Counted from the first letter of the stretch, positions 9,622 to 19,576 are shown. The stretch is DNA of 64,000 bases from Lysinibacillus odysseyi 34hs-1 = NBRC 100172 (GCF_001591965.1 NZ_BCVX01000016.1:20173-84172), one strand, 5' to 3'. Numbers and translations: made by a program. The notes: generated by a model from the sequence alone, not told the origin.

Positions 9622-9653
9622 AAGTATCCTATCTTATCGAAGGATGCTTTTTT
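9622..9653 (+). terminator. Rho-independent terminator
   Basis: AAGTATCCT pairs with AGGATGCTT, followed by a T run, between hemAT and the oxidase gene. Confidence 0.8.
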
Positions 9654-9742
9654 CTTTATTTTGTAATACAACGTCCACGTATTCAAATAGAAAAACGTTT
9701 ATACTAAAGGCAGGTTATTTCGAACGTATAGGAGATGTATAT

Positions 9743-11131
9743 ATGAAAACAGTTGTAGTCATAGGCGGCGGAATTACAGGTCTTTGTACAATGCATTATG
9801 TAAAGCGTCAAATGAATGAAAAAGGCATCGAGGCCAATTTAATTTTAATGGAGCGTAATGAATACCTTGGCGGTAAAATCCATTCAGCGCATGAAAAAGG
9901 CTTTATTATGGAGACAGGAGCTGACTCCATTGTAGCGCGTCATCCAGGTGTGCTTGAACTGGTTAGGGAGCTGGACTTTGAATCGGAGCTTGTTTATAAC
10001 GAAACAGGTATATCTTATATTCATACGAATAATGAATTGCATGCCATACCAGCCGGATCAACGTTTGGCATCCCGATGAGTGTGGACTCGCTGCAGGCTA
10101 GTACACTCATTTCGGAGGAAGGGAAGGCACGGGCTCTTAAAGATTTGGAATTGCCGAATACGGATTTTACGAAAGAAAGCTCAATTGGGGAATTTCTTGA
10201 GTATTTTCTAGGAGAGGAGATTGTAAAGAAACAAATCGCTCCGGTGTTGGCTGGTGTTTACTCCGGTAATCTTTATCAATTATCCCTTGCCTCTACGCTT
10301 CCTTATCTTGTTGATTATAAAAATGAATACGGCAGTATTATAAAAGGATTTGAAGCGAACCGGGAGCAATTTGAAAAGGCAGCAAACAAAAAATTTATCT
10401 CCTTCCGAAATGGTCTCTCCTCATTAATCGATCGCCTGGAAGCGAGTCTGCCCGAAGTAAACTTTATGAAAAACACGGAAATTCATAGTGTAATAAAGGA
10501 AGGGGATCGCTATAAGGTTAGTGCCGGTGAACAGGTGATTACAGCAGATATTGTAGTGCTTGCTGTACCGAATACAACAGTTCAACAAGTATTGGCTGAT
10601 GAAAAATTGAAAAGAAACTTGAAACGTTTTACTACGGCTTCGGCTATTACATTGTATGTCGGCTTTGATGTACCGGACAGCATATTACCGGCAGACGGCA
10701 CAGGCTTTATTGTCTCTGAGAATAGTGATTTAGCATGTGATGCTTCCACTTGGACAAGCCGTAAATGGAAGCATACATCGCGTGAGGGAAACTTACTTGT
10801 GCGGCTTTTCTATAAAAACGTTAATCCTCGTTATGAGGAGCTTGCTGCTATGACGGATGAAGAATTGGTTGAAGTAGCACTCAATGATGTAAAGATGAGC
10901 CTCGGAATCGAAGAGGAGCCGACAGTAATAAATGTCACGAAATGGATCCATCAAATGCCGCGTTATGATTTAGCCCATAATGAAGCATTATCAGCGGTAG
11001 TGAGTGATTTAGAGAATTACTATCCGAACTTGCTGCTTGCAGGCTGCTCCTATTTTGGAGTAGGAATTGGGGCGTGTATACAAAATGGTAAGAATACAGC
11101 CGATCGTATTATAGCAGCTTTGGCAAAATAA
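9743..11131 (+). CDS. hemY: Coproporphyrinogen III / protoporphyrinogen oxidase (HemY/CgoX)
   Basis: This 462-residue FAD enzyme has the N-terminal Rossmann motif VVVIGGGITGLCT. It is homologous throughout to the HemY/CgoX family, which oxidises coproporphyrinogen III to coproporphyrin III in the Gram-positive heme pathway. The C-terminal FAD-binding block (NLLLAGCSYFGVGIGACIQNG) is intact. The start at 9743 is preferred because of AGGAGAT eight bases upstream and because the Rossmann strand then starts at residue 2. It stands alone rather than with hemE/hemH, the usual Bacillus partners, so it may be a second copy; that needs the rest of the genome. Confidence 0.85.
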   Translation: MKTVVVIGGGITGLCTMHYVKRQMNEKGIEANLILMERNEYLGGKIHSAHEKGFIMETGADSIVARHPGVLELVRELDFESELVYNETGISYIHTNNELHAIPAGSTFGIPMSVDSLQASTLISEEGKARALKDLELPNTDFTKESSIGEFLEYFLGEEIVKKQIAPVLAGVYSGNLYQLSLASTLPYLVDYKNEYGSIIKGFEANREQFEKAANKKFISFRNGLSSLIDRLEASLPEVNFMKNTEIHSVIKEGDRYKVSAGEQVITADIVVLAVPNTTVQQVLADEKLKRNLKRFTTASAITLYVGFDVPDSILPADGTGFIVSENSDLACDASTWTSRKWKHTSREGNLLVRLFYKNVNPRYEELAAMTDEELVEVALNDVKMSLGIEEEPTVINVTKWIHQMPRYDLAHNEALSAVVSDLENYYPNLLLAGCSYFGVGIGACIQNGKNTADRIIAALAK

Positions 11132-11137
11132 TGAGCG

Positions 11138-11163
11138 GCAGCTTCCTCTACTAGAGGAAGCTG
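11138..11163 (+). terminator. Strong hairpin after hemY, weak T run
   Basis: GCAGCTTCCTCTA pairs perfectly with its complement, but no T run follows. It may be a weak terminator or an RNA-stabilising hairpin. Confidence 0.5.
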
Positions 11164-11241
11164 CGTTATGACGGAAAAAGCAGCGTTTTTCCTGAAAAGC
11201 ACGTTAATTCACCTTGAAAACGTTTACTATAGCAAAACGTC

Positions 11242-11270
11242 TTGACGTCTCTTTCAGATAACGTTATGAT
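11242..11270 (+). promoter_or_regulatory. SigA promoter for the S-box methionine operon
   Basis: TTGACG and TATGAT are separated by exactly 17 bases, about 35 bases upstream of the SAM aptamer, which is the right place for its transcription start. Confidence 0.75.
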
Positions 11271-11302
11271 TCTTTTAATTGTTGACAAAATTCAATATAT
11301 TT

Positions 11303-11446
11303 CTTATCAAGAGAAGCTGAGGGACTGGCCCGAGGAAGCTTCAGCAACCAGCTGTAAAGTCAGGTGCTAAATCCAGCCGGCAAATTGCCGAAAGATGAGA
11401 AGGGACTGCATTTTTTAGCCTTCTTATTATAAAGAAGGCTTTTTCT
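11303..11446 (+). promoter_or_regulatory. SAM-I (S-box) riboswitch with terminator
   Basis: The aptamer occupies about 11303-11403 and shows the conserved S-box blocks: CTTATCAAGAG, GCTGAGGGACTGGCCCGA, AGCTTCAGCAACC, AAGTCAGGTGCTAAATCC and the closing GATGAGAAG strand. The expression platform at 11416-11446 is a terminator hairpin (TAGCCTTCTT / AAGAAGGCT plus T run). High S-adenosylmethionine should terminate transcription before yitJ and metH. Confidence 0.95.
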
Positions 11447-11502
11447 TTTAGATAAAAATAACTGAAAAATTTTGCAATTCGGTTAAAGAAAAGAGGGGTA
11501 AC

Positions 11503-13344
11503 ATGGGATTGCTTGAAGCTTTGAAAACACGTATCTTAACAGCAGACGGGGCAATTGGAACGCTGCTTTATTCATACGGTTTGGACTACTGCCATGAGGA
11601 AATGAACGTAACAAAACCGGAAGTGGTGCAAAAAATCCACGAACAGTATATTGCCGCAGGCGCGGATATTATTCAAACGAATACGTATGGGGCGAATGCA
11701 ATAAAATTGGCCCGCTACGGCTATGAAGACCGAGTCAAGGAGTTCAATGAGGCAGCTGTTAAGTTGGCAAAGGCAGCGGCGGGAGATACGATATTTGTTC
11801 TAGGAACAATCGGCGGCATTCGCGGTATTCGTAAAAGCGACGCCACACTTGAAGAAATCATCACTGCTGTTTGTGAGCAGGCACGTGTATTGCTTGATGG
11901 AGATGTGGATGGTATTTTGTTGGAAACATTCTATGATTTTGAGGAAATAGAGGCAGCTGTCAGAGCCGTCCGGGCAATGACGGATAAGCCAGTTATCGCC
12001 CAAGTGTCTATGCATGAACCTGGTATTTTACAGGGAGGTATTTCATTCCGTGCAGCACTGCTGGAGCTTGAGGCTGCCGGAGCTGATATAGTGGGAAGCA
12101 ACTGCCGCCTTGGCCCGTTTCATACAATCCAAGCATTTGAAAAAGTAGATCTTCCGAAAAGAGCTTATTTATCAGCCTATCCAAATGCTTCCCTTTTAGA
12201 TGTTGAGGATGGCCGTGTTGTTTATGAGTCTGAGGCAGACTATTTCGCACGGGCAGCAGAAGAGCTGGTCAAGCAGGGAGTCCGCTTGATAGGCGGCTGC
12301 TGTGGGACGACACCGAAGCATATTGAAGCGGCCAAAAAACGGCTGTCCAAGCTTACACCACTGTTGGAAAAAGAAACAAAACCGGCAACGACTGAATTCG
12401 TTCGTATCCCGGAGCCGCCAAAATATGAACCGCTGCATATGAAAGCAAGGCGTGAGCGTTCGGTCATTGTAGAGCTAGATACACCTCGCCATCTGGAAAT
12501 AGACGGATTCATAAAAGGGGCAAGAGAATTATACGAAAATGGAGCAGATGTCATTATGATGGCAGATAATTCACTGGCATCTCCAAGGATTAGTAATATT
12601 GCGATGGCATCTATCCTTATAAGGGAAGGGATACGTGCTTTGCCGCATATTACATGCCGGGATCGGAACTTGATCGGCCTTCAATCACATTTAATGGGGC
12701 TGGATGCCTTGGAACTGCATGATATTTTGGTTGTGACGGGCGACCCGACAAAAGTAGGGGATTTCCCAGGGGCAACTAGCGTGTATGATGTTTCTTCCAT
12801 GGAATTGATATCGCTCATTAAACAATTGAATGAAGGAATTTCATTCTCCGGTAAACCGCTTCGCAAGCAAGCTACTTTCTCAGTAGCCGGTGCTTTTAAC
12901 CCAAACGTAAGGGTAGTAGATCGTGCTGTTGCACGGCTTGAAAAAAAACTAGAGCATGGCTGTGACTATTTCATCTCTCAGCCAGTTTACTCAAAGGAAA
13001 AAATAATGGAAATTTACGAGGCGACCAAGCATTTAGACGCCCCGATTTATATCGGTATTATGCCTTTGACATCCTTTAGGAGTGCGGAGTTCCTGCATCA
13101 TGAAGTGCCGGGAATCAAGCTCTCTGCTGAAGTGCTGGCCCGTATGGAAGCGTGTGGGGAAGATAAGGCAAAGGCAGCGGAAGAAGGAGTGGCCATTGCA
13201 AAAGAGCTGCTTGAAACAGCATGCGAATATTTCAATGGAATTTATTTAATTACACCATTTTTGCGATACGATATGACCCTGCAGCTGATGGACTATGTAA
13301 AAGAATTAGATGCACAGTATAAAGGAGTACAGACAAATGCTTAA
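11503..13344 (+). CDS. yitJ: Bifunctional homocysteine S-methyltransferase / 5,10-methylene-THF reductase
   Basis: This 613-residue fusion has an N-terminal homocysteine methyltransferase barrel (about 1-290) with the zinc-binding IGGCCGTTP motif near residue 265. A C-terminal MetF-like methylenetetrahydrofolate reductase barrel follows (about 320-600). Length and architecture match Bacillus YitJ (about 612 residues). It supplies 5-methyl-THF for methionine synthesis and may methylate homocysteine itself. It is preceded by an S-box riboswitch and overlaps metH by eight bases, so the two enzymes form one SAM-repressed unit. AAGAGGGGT provides the ribosome binding site. Confidence 0.95.
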   Translation: MGLLEALKTRILTADGAIGTLLYSYGLDYCHEEMNVTKPEVVQKIHEQYIAAGADIIQTNTYGANAIKLARYGYEDRVKEFNEAAVKLAKAAAGDTIFVLGTIGGIRGIRKSDATLEEIITAVCEQARVLLDGDVDGILLETFYDFEEIEAAVRAVRAMTDKPVIAQVSMHEPGILQGGISFRAALLELEAAGADIVGSNCRLGPFHTIQAFEKVDLPKRAYLSAYPNASLLDVEDGRVVYESEADYFARAAEELVKQGVRLIGGCCGTTPKHIEAAKKRLSKLTPLLEKETKPATTEFVRIPEPPKYEPLHMKARRERSVIVELDTPRHLEIDGFIKGARELYENGADVIMMADNSLASPRISNIAMASILIREGIRALPHITCRDRNLIGLQSHLMGLDALELHDILVVTGDPTKVGDFPGATSVYDVSSMELISLIKQLNEGISFSGKPLRKQATFSVAGAFNPNVRVVDRAVARLEKKLEHGCDYFISQPVYSKEKIMEIYEATKHLDAPIYIGIMPLTSFRSAEFLHHEVPGIKLSAEVLARMEACGEDKAKAAEEGVAIAKELLETACEYFNGIYLITPFLRYDMTLQLMDYVKELDAQYKGVQTNA

Positions 13345-16300
13345 TCACCCAATTTATGAGCAGCTTGAAAAACGGATATTAATCATTGACGGTGCAATGG
13401 GTACAATGCTGCAAAACGAGCAATTGACGCCGGATGACTTCGGGGGAGAAGAGCTCGATGGCTGTAATGAAAATCTTGTCCTTACACGCCCTGATGTGAT
13501 AAAAAAAGTACACCGCGCCTATTTGGAAGCAGGAGCCGATATTATCTGTACCAATACATTCGGCGGAACACCGCTTGTACTAAATGAGTACGGGCTTGGT
13601 CATAAAGCAGAAGAGATCAATATCCGCGCTGTGGAATTAGCGAAAGCTGTAGCAGAGGAGTTTTCAACTGCGGAATGGCCCCGTTTTGTCGCCGGAGCTA
13701 TGGGGCCAACAACAAAGACGCTTTCGGTAACAGGCGGTATCACATTTGAGGAGCTGGAAGAAAACTTTTATCAGCAGGCGCATGCGCTTATTCGAGGCGG
13801 CGCAGATCTTATCTTGCTAGAAACGAGCCAGGATATGCTGAATGTAAAGTCAGCAACAATCGGTATTAGACGTGCGTTTGAAGAACTGGACAGAGAGCTG
13901 CCGGTCATGATTTCCGGAACAATTGAACCGATGGGCACGACGCTTGCCGGTCAGTCCATCGAAGCGTTCTATATTTCGATTGAACATATTAATCCATTAT
14001 CAGTAGGCTTGAATTGTGCCACAGGTCCGGAATTTATGACAGATCATATTCGTTCATTATCTGAGCTGGCGACAAGTTATGTCAGCTGCTATCCAAATGC
14101 GGGTCTTCCTGATGAAGAAGGCTGCTATCATGAGACACCGGATTCGCTTTCTAAAAAGCTGAAGGGCTTTGCAGACAAGGGCTGGCTGAACATCGTGGGA
14201 GGCTGCTGCGGCACAACCCCTGCCCATATTGCCGCTATCCGTGAGGCTGTAGAAGGGTACACGCCTCGCCAGCGACCAGGGCATACCCATGGCCACGTCG
14301 TATCGGGGATTGAACCGCTGCAGTATGACGATTCCATGCGGCCGCTCTTTATCGGGGAGCGAACAAATGTAATCGGCTCTCGTAAATTCAAGCAATTGAT
14401 TATTGACGGCAAGTTTGAAGAGGCAGCCGAAATTGCACGTGCCCAAGTAAAAAACGGAGCACACGTTGTAGATATCTGTCTGGCGAACCCTGACCGGGAT
14501 GAAGTAGAGGATATGCGCCGATTTATGCCAGAAGTCGTAAAGAAAGTAAAGGTGCCGATTGTCATTGATTCAACGGATGAAAAAGTAATGGAGGAAGCGT
14601 TGAAGTTCTGCCAAGGAAAAGCTATCATTAACTCCATTAACTTAGAGGACGGAGAAGAACGGTTCGATGCCGTTATGCCGCTTGTGAAAAAATACGGGGC
14701 ATCTGTAGTAGTCGGAACAATTGATGAAATAGGGATGGCTGTATCACGTGAACGCAAATTAGAAGTAGCTGAACGTTCCTACAGGCTGCTGACGGAAAAA
14801 TGGGGGCTGGCACCTGAGGATATTATTTTTGATCCTCTTATGTTTCCGGTTGGTACCGGGGATGAGCAATATATTGGTGCAGCCGAGGAGACAATTGAAG
14901 GCATACGACTAATCAAGGAAAAACTACCTCGTACATTGACGGTACTTGGTGTTAGTAATATTTCGTTCGGTTTGCCACCTGTCGGCAGGGAAGTATTGAA
15001 TGCGGTTTATTTGTATCATTGTACACAGGCAGGCCTGGATTATGCCATTGTCAATACAGAAAAGCTGGAACGTTATGCCTCTATTCCGTCAGAGGAAATT
15101 AAACTGGCAAATGACCTGATTTTCCATACAAACGATCAAACGTTAGCTGATTTTACAGAGTTTTACCGTGATAAAAAGAAAGAAAAAACAGCCGTATCTT
15201 TACCTGAGACAGTAGAAGGACGTCTAGCCTACTACATATTAGAAGGAACGAAGGAAGGGCTGATCGATGATTTAAATCAAGCACGGGAAATATTTGATAC
15301 ACCGCTTGATATTATTAACGGACCGCTGATGGACGGGATGGCCGAAGTAGGACGTCTATTTAACGATAATCAGCTGATTGTTGCGGAAGTACTGCAATCT
15401 GCCGGTGTCATGAAGGCAGCGGTAAGCCACCTTGAGCAGTTCATGGAAAAATCCGATGAATCTGCAAGCAAAGGTAAAATGGTATTGGCTACGGTAAAAG
15501 GGGATGTTCATGATATCGGGAAAAATTTAGTCGATATCATTCTTTCGAACAATGGATTTAAAGTAGTCGATTTAGGCATCAAAGTCACGCCTGCGGAATT
15601 AATTGAGGCAATCCGCAGGGAAAAGCCGGACTTTGTAGGTTTGTCAGGTTTGCTTGTTAAGTCTGCACAGCAGATGGTATTGACCGCCCAAGACTTTAAA
15701 GAAGCAGACATTAATATTCCGATCATGGTAGGGGGTGCTGCTCTTTCCCGCCGTTTTACAGAAACAAAAATTGCTCCAAACTACGACGGACCTGTCATTT
15801 ATTCAAAAGATGCAATGGAAGGGTTAGGGGTAGCGAACCGTCTCGTCAATCCAACAGAGCGGGTGAAGCTTAAAGAGGAATTGAGGGCATCCATTGAAAA
15901 ACGGCTGGAGACAGATAGCAAACGCTCTCAGCAACCGGTGGCCACAATGGAAAAACCGGTCCGTACAGTGGCGGATGCTCCCGTTTTTGAGCCGAAGGAC
16001 CTTGTACGCCATGTAAAGCGCGATTATGCAGTGGGCCATTTATATCCTTACGTAAATATGCGTACATTAATCGGACATCATTTAGGGTTTAAGGCAAATG
16101 TAGAAAAGGCGATTGCCGAAGGTGAAGAGCGTGCCGTACAGCTGAAGGAGCTTGTCGACAGTTACTTGAATGATACGGTATTAAAGCCGTCCGGTATGTA
16201 TCAATTCTTTAAGGCGCAAGCAGATGGCGATGATGTGATTGTCTATGCAGGAGATGGCATAACGGAAATAGAGCGCTTTACCTTCCCACGTCAGGCAAAA

Positions 16301-16762
16301 GCACCACATCTATGCCTTGCAGACTTCTTAAAAACAAAGGAATCCGGTGAAATGGACTATATTGCGCTGATGGTTGTAACAGCAGGCCACGGGGTATCGG
16401 AAAAGGCACGTATCCTAAAAGAAGAGGGGAAATTCCTCGAAAGCCATGCCCTTCAGGCAACGGCACTGGAGCTTGCCGAAGGATTCGCAGAGCGTATCCA
16501 TCAGGAAATACGTGACCAATGGGGCTTCCCAGATGGAGTGGATTTCACAATGCGGGAACGTTTTGCAGCAAAATACCAAGGACAGCGCTTCAGCTTTGGC
16601 TATCCAGCATGTCCGAACTTGGAAGACCAGGAAAAGCTGTTTAAGCTGTTAAAGCCGGAGGACATTGGTGTCCACTTAACGGAAGGGTTTATGATGGAGC
16701 CTGAGGCGAGTGTCTCCGCTATTGTTTTTGCTCATCCCGATGCAAGATATTTTAATGTATAA
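13337..16762 (+). CDS. metH: Cobalamin-dependent methionine synthase
   Basis: This 1141-residue enzyme has the full MetH layout. The homocysteine domain (about 1-320) carries GGCCGTTP zinc ligands. The pterin/methyl-THF domain spans about 335-600. The cobalamin cap and B12 domain (about 640-850) contains the GDVHDIGKN signature with the lower-axial His. The SAM-dependent reactivation domain spans about 890-1141. It transfers the methyl group of 5-methyl-THF, made by YitJ, to homocysteine. The ATG at 13337 has AAAGGAG nine bases upstream and overlaps the yitJ stop. No truncation is seen, so the organism is expected to import or make B12. Confidence 0.97.
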   Translation: MLNHPIYEQLEKRILIIDGAMGTMLQNEQLTPDDFGGEELDGCNENLVLTRPDVIKKVHRAYLEAGADIICTNTFGGTPLVLNEYGLGHKAEEINIRAVELAKAVAEEFSTAEWPRFVAGAMGPTTKTLSVTGGITFEELEENFYQQAHALIRGGADLILLETSQDMLNVKSATIGIRRAFEELDRELPVMISGTIEPMGTTLAGQSIEAFYISIEHINPLSVGLNCATGPEFMTDHIRSLSELATSYVSCYPNAGLPDEEGCYHETPDSLSKKLKGFADKGWLNIVGGCCGTTPAHIAAIREAVEGYTPRQRPGHTHGHVVSGIEPLQYDDSMRPLFIGERTNVIGSRKFKQLIIDGKFEEAAEIARAQVKNGAHVVDICLANPDRDEVEDMRRFMPEVVKKVKVPIVIDSTDEKVMEEALKFCQGKAIINSINLEDGEERFDAVMPLVKKYGASVVVGTIDEIGMAVSRERKLEVAERSYRLLTEKWGLAPEDIIFDPLMFPVGTGDEQYIGAAEETIEGIRLIKEKLPRTLTVLGVSNISFGLPPVGREVLNAVYLYHCTQAGLDYAIVNTEKLERYASIPSEEIKLANDLIFHTNDQTLADFTEFYRDKKKEKTAVSLPETVEGRLAYYILEGTKEGLIDDLNQAREIFDTPLDIINGPLMDGMAEVGRLFNDNQLIVAEVLQSAGVMKAAVSHLEQFMEKSDESASKGKMVLATVKGDVHDIGKNLVDIILSNNGFKVVDLGIKVTPAELIEAIRREKPDFVGLSGLLVKSAQQMVLTAQDFKEADINIPIMVGGAALSRRFTETKIAPNYDGPVIYSKDAMEGLGVANRLVNPTERVKLKEELRASIEKRLETDSKRSQQPVATMEKPVRTVADAPVFEPKDLVRHVKRDYAVGHLYPYVNMRTLIGHHLGFKANVEKAIAEGEERAVQLKELVDSYLNDTVLKPSGMYQFFKAQADGDDVIVYAGDGITEIERFTFPRQAKAPHLCLADFLKTKESGEMDYIALMVVTAGHGVSEKARILKEEGKFLESHALQATALELAEGFAERIHQEIRDQWGFPDGVDFTMRERFAAKYQGQRFSFGYPACPNLEDQEKLFKLLKPEDIGVHLTEGFMMEPEASVSAIVFAHPDARYFNV

Positions 16763-16771
16763 TAAATACCA

Positions 16772-16799
16772 CTGCTCCTGCTTTTGCAGGAGCCTTTTT
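16772..16799 (+). terminator. Rho-independent terminator
   Basis: GCTCCTG / CAGGAGC stem with TTTTT ends the yitJ-metH operon. Confidence 0.85.
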
Positions 16800-16819
16800 A
16801 ATAAAAGGAGGAAAAAAGA

Positions 16820-17305
16820 ATGATTAGACAAGCAACACATGAAGACATAGCTGATATATTGGAAATTTTTAATTATAACATTCGCCACAGCACTGCGGTT
16901 TATTTATATGAAGAACAAACTTTAGAGGAGAGAATGGAATGGTTTGAGGCAAAGATGAATGCCGGAGAGCCTGTACTCGTCTATGAGGTAGATGGAAAAG
17001 TAGGTGGCTATGCTACATACGGCAAATTCCGTGCATATATCGCGTATCAGTATACAATCGAGAACTCCGTTTATGTGCATGAGGACTTTCAACGGCGAGG
17101 TATTGCCAAGGCATTGATGATCCAATTAATAGAAGAGGCCAAAAGACAACATTATAAAACAATGATTGCTTGTATTGATGCGAGCAATGATGGCAGTAAG
17201 CATATGCATGAAAAGCTAGGCTTTACTTACAAAGGTACACTGGAGGAGGTCGGATACAAATTCGATAAATGGCTTAATTTAGACATGTACCAGCTGAAAT
17301 TGTAA
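16820..17305 (+). CDS. GNAT acetyltransferase (phosphinothricin acetyltransferase-like)
   Basis: This 161-residue GNAT protein has motif A as HEDFQRRGIAKALM around residues 93-106 and the C-terminal EKLGFTYKGTLEEVGYKFDKWLNLDMYQ block. This is typical of the PAT/YwnH family, which N-acetylates phosphinothricin, methionine sulfoximine or related amino acids. Chromosomal homologues usually detoxify natural amino-acid analogues rather than the herbicide. AAAAGGAGG precedes the start. No operon partner is evident. Confidence 0.8.
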   Translation: MIRQATHEDIADILEIFNYNIRHSTAVYLYEEQTLEERMEWFEAKMNAGEPVLVYEVDGKVGGYATYGKFRAYIAYQYTIENSVYVHEDFQRRGIAKALMIQLIEEAKRQHYKTMIACIDASNDGSKHMHEKLGFTYKGTLEEVGYKFDKWLNLDMYQLKL

Positions 17306-17370
17306 ATAACAAGAAAAATATATACTCCTTTCTATTTTCAGTATATTATAAAAATATAATAGGGAAGAAA

Positions 17371-19509
17371 ATGGGAAGGGGGTTATGTGATTTGAAGAAA
17401 ACAGAGGAAAAAGGTTTTGTATTCCGCCATCTACGGAAATTCCTGCTCGTTAATGCCGTGGGAATCCTTATATTTTTGAATTATGATATGTTCTATCAAG
17501 TAATAGGTGAAAACAATATAACGATGTTGAAAATTATAGTCCAGATATTTATGCTTGTAGCAATCATTTCAGTTGGTATTCAAATATGGTTTTCGACCCG
17601 TTTTAATTTAGATATTAAAAATGTACATATGGGTGCACTCTTTTTCACTATTGGTATATTTCAGGTCGTTCATATTATGACCTTGGAAGGGATGCCGAAC
17701 TATCTTTATTACGATTATGGAAGGTTTTCCGATTTGTTTGATTTAATGACTCATAACCTTCTGCCTTTAGGGATGATTGTTGTTTTTTCTATTCGTTATC
17801 GCTATATTACATTCGCCTACCGAAAAAGGGTATTTTCAACTTCAATTGTGATTGCCATGCTTTTTGTTATTCTCTGTTTTTGGCAAATTCCTTTTATCCA
17901 TCAATTATTTGTGCAGTTTAATTTAAAGGTGATGCTACAGACCTCATCTATTATCGTTCAGTTGGTGCTGATCGCCTTGCTTATATGGAAATTCGAATGG
18001 TCGCACAAAAAGAATTTCCTGTTTTTAATTGCTACTTCCTATTTTTTAATAGGAAACGGGCTTTTTAGTTTATCGGCGTCGTATACGGATGCGTACTATT
18101 TCATGGGAGAGATGAGCCAGGTATGTGCCTTTGCTACATTGTTTTATGGCATTTACTATGCATCTGTAGAAAGGCCGTATAGGAAGCTCGAGGCCTCGGA
18201 AATGCGAATGCAGAAGATGGCTTATTACGATGAAGTCACAGGGCTGCCTAATCATCGATATTTGGAAGAAAAACTGGAGGAGGATATGCCAGTTTCAAAG
18301 AGTGGACTGACAATTCTATTAATAGAGGTGGAGCGGCTCGATGCAATTGAAATCTCCTTCGGTCAAAAACATAAAAATGTACTGGTGAAAACAATAGCTG
18401 ACCGTTTTCAAAGTGTATTGAAGGAAGGTCAGCTTCTAGTCAAGTTTGCAAAAAATCAATTTATTATTTATGTAAAACAAGACTGCAAGAAAGAAGCGAG
18501 ACGTATTTGTGAAGCGCTGCGCCAAATCCTTGAACAACCGATTCAACTGCATCACTACTCCCTTCGTGTAAAACTTTATACAGGAATAGCTGTTTATCCG
18601 AATGACGCACAGCGGACAGAACGGTTAATTAAGTGTGCACAATATGCTTTAAACAAGGCGAAGACATCAGGACCGGGCCACGTCGCATTCTATACTTCTG
18701 AAATTGAACTGAAGAATAGGGAGAGGCTTCAATTAGAACATGATCTGGAAAAGGCATTAATTAATAATGAGTTGTTTTTAGAATATCAGCCCCAGCTGGA
18801 AATAAGGACGAATGAGATTCGTTCGGTGGAAGCGCTTGTCCGTTGGCAGCATCCGCGTATGGGGAGGATTGCGCCGGATCATTTTATCTCAATTGCTGAA
18901 GAAAGCGGCCTTATCATTCCACTTGGGCTCGCGGTTTTGAAAATGGCATGCCGAGATATGAAAAGATGGGAGGAACTGCATGGCAAGGCTGTAAAAGTAG
19001 CGGTGAATTTGTCGCTCAGCCAGCTCTATCAAGAGAATTTCTCAGGAGAAGTTAGGAAAATATTAACGGAAACGGGCTGGGAGGCAGCTTATCTACAGCT
19101 GGAAATAACGGAAAGTATGACATATGAGGTAGCTCAAATGATCCCGGTACTGGATGAATTAAAGGCGCTTGGTGTCACGGTTGCCATTGATGATTTTGGA
19201 ACCGGCTACTCTTCACTCTCTTATTTAACAGACTTTCCATTCGATTGCCTAAAAATTGACCGCTCCTTTGTAGATAAAATTGGGATCTCCAAAAAAGGAG
19301 AGGCAATTGTAACAACTATTTTGGCGATGGCCAAGCACCTAAATGTCAAAGTAGTGGCCGAGGGAATCGAAACGGTGGAACAGTTTATGTACTTAGAAGA
19401 TGCCGGCTGCGATAAAATCCAAGGTTATTATGTCAGCAAACCACTTCCTTTCAATGAGCTAATTGATCGCTATGACGGTTTGCTCGCCCGTGTCTATTCG
19501 GTTGTATAA
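17371..19509 (+). CDS. Membrane-bound GGDEF-EAL protein, probable c-di-GMP phosphodiesterase
   Basis: This 712-residue protein has seven to eight N-terminal hydrophobic helices (about 20-255), resembling MASE3-type sensors. A degenerate GGDEF domain (about 280-440) has KFAKNQF in place of the active GGDEF loop. The C-terminal EAL domain (about 455-705) keeps VEALVRW, DDFGTGYSSL, KIDRSFV and AEGIET. Phosphodiesterase activity is therefore expected and diguanylate cyclase activity is not; the GGDEF remnant may bind GTP as an allosteric site. Start is uncertain: ATG 17371 (weak AGGGAAG) or TTG 17392, which has a stronger AAGGGGG and gives MKKTEEKG. Confidence 0.85.
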   Translation: MGRGLCDLKKTEEKGFVFRHLRKFLLVNAVGILIFLNYDMFYQVIGENNITMLKIIVQIFMLVAIISVGIQIWFSTRFNLDIKNVHMGALFFTIGIFQVVHIMTLEGMPNYLYYDYGRFSDLFDLMTHNLLPLGMIVVFSIRYRYITFAYRKRVFSTSIVIAMLFVILCFWQIPFIHQLFVQFNLKVMLQTSSIIVQLVLIALLIWKFEWSHKKNFLFLIATSYFLIGNGLFSLSASYTDAYYFMGEMSQVCAFATLFYGIYYASVERPYRKLEASEMRMQKMAYYDEVTGLPNHRYLEEKLEEDMPVSKSGLTILLIEVERLDAIEISFGQKHKNVLVKTIADRFQSVLKEGQLLVKFAKNQFIIYVKQDCKKEARRICEALRQILEQPIQLHHYSLRVKLYTGIAVYPNDAQRTERLIKCAQYALNKAKTSGPGHVAFYTSEIELKNRERLQLEHDLEKALINNELFLEYQPQLEIRTNEIRSVEALVRWQHPRMGRIAPDHFISIAEESGLIIPLGLAVLKMACRDMKRWEELHGKAVKVAVNLSLSQLYQENFSGEVRKILTETGWEAAYLQLEITESMTYEVAQMIPVLDELKALGVTVAIDDFGTGYSSLSYLTDFPFDCLKIDRSFVDKIGISKKGEAIVTTILAMAKHLNVKVVAEGIETVEQFMYLEDAGCDKIQGYYVSKPLPFNELIDRYDGLLARVYSVV

Positions 19510-19576
19510 TATGACAACTGTCATATGAAAAAAATGATGTTTGCTTCTAGTGGTCTTACCACTTTCTTATTATACT
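19510..19576 (+). promoter_or_regulatory. Desaturase promoter with dyad operators (probable DesR target)
   Basis: TATGACA and TGTCATA form a perfect 7-base inverted repeat with two bases between (19510-19525). A second dyad, AGTGGT/ACCACT, lies at 19549-19563. TATACT at 19571-19576 is a good -10, but no -35 is recognisable, as expected for an activator-dependent promoter. DesR as the binder is inferred from the adjacent genes. Confidence 0.55.
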
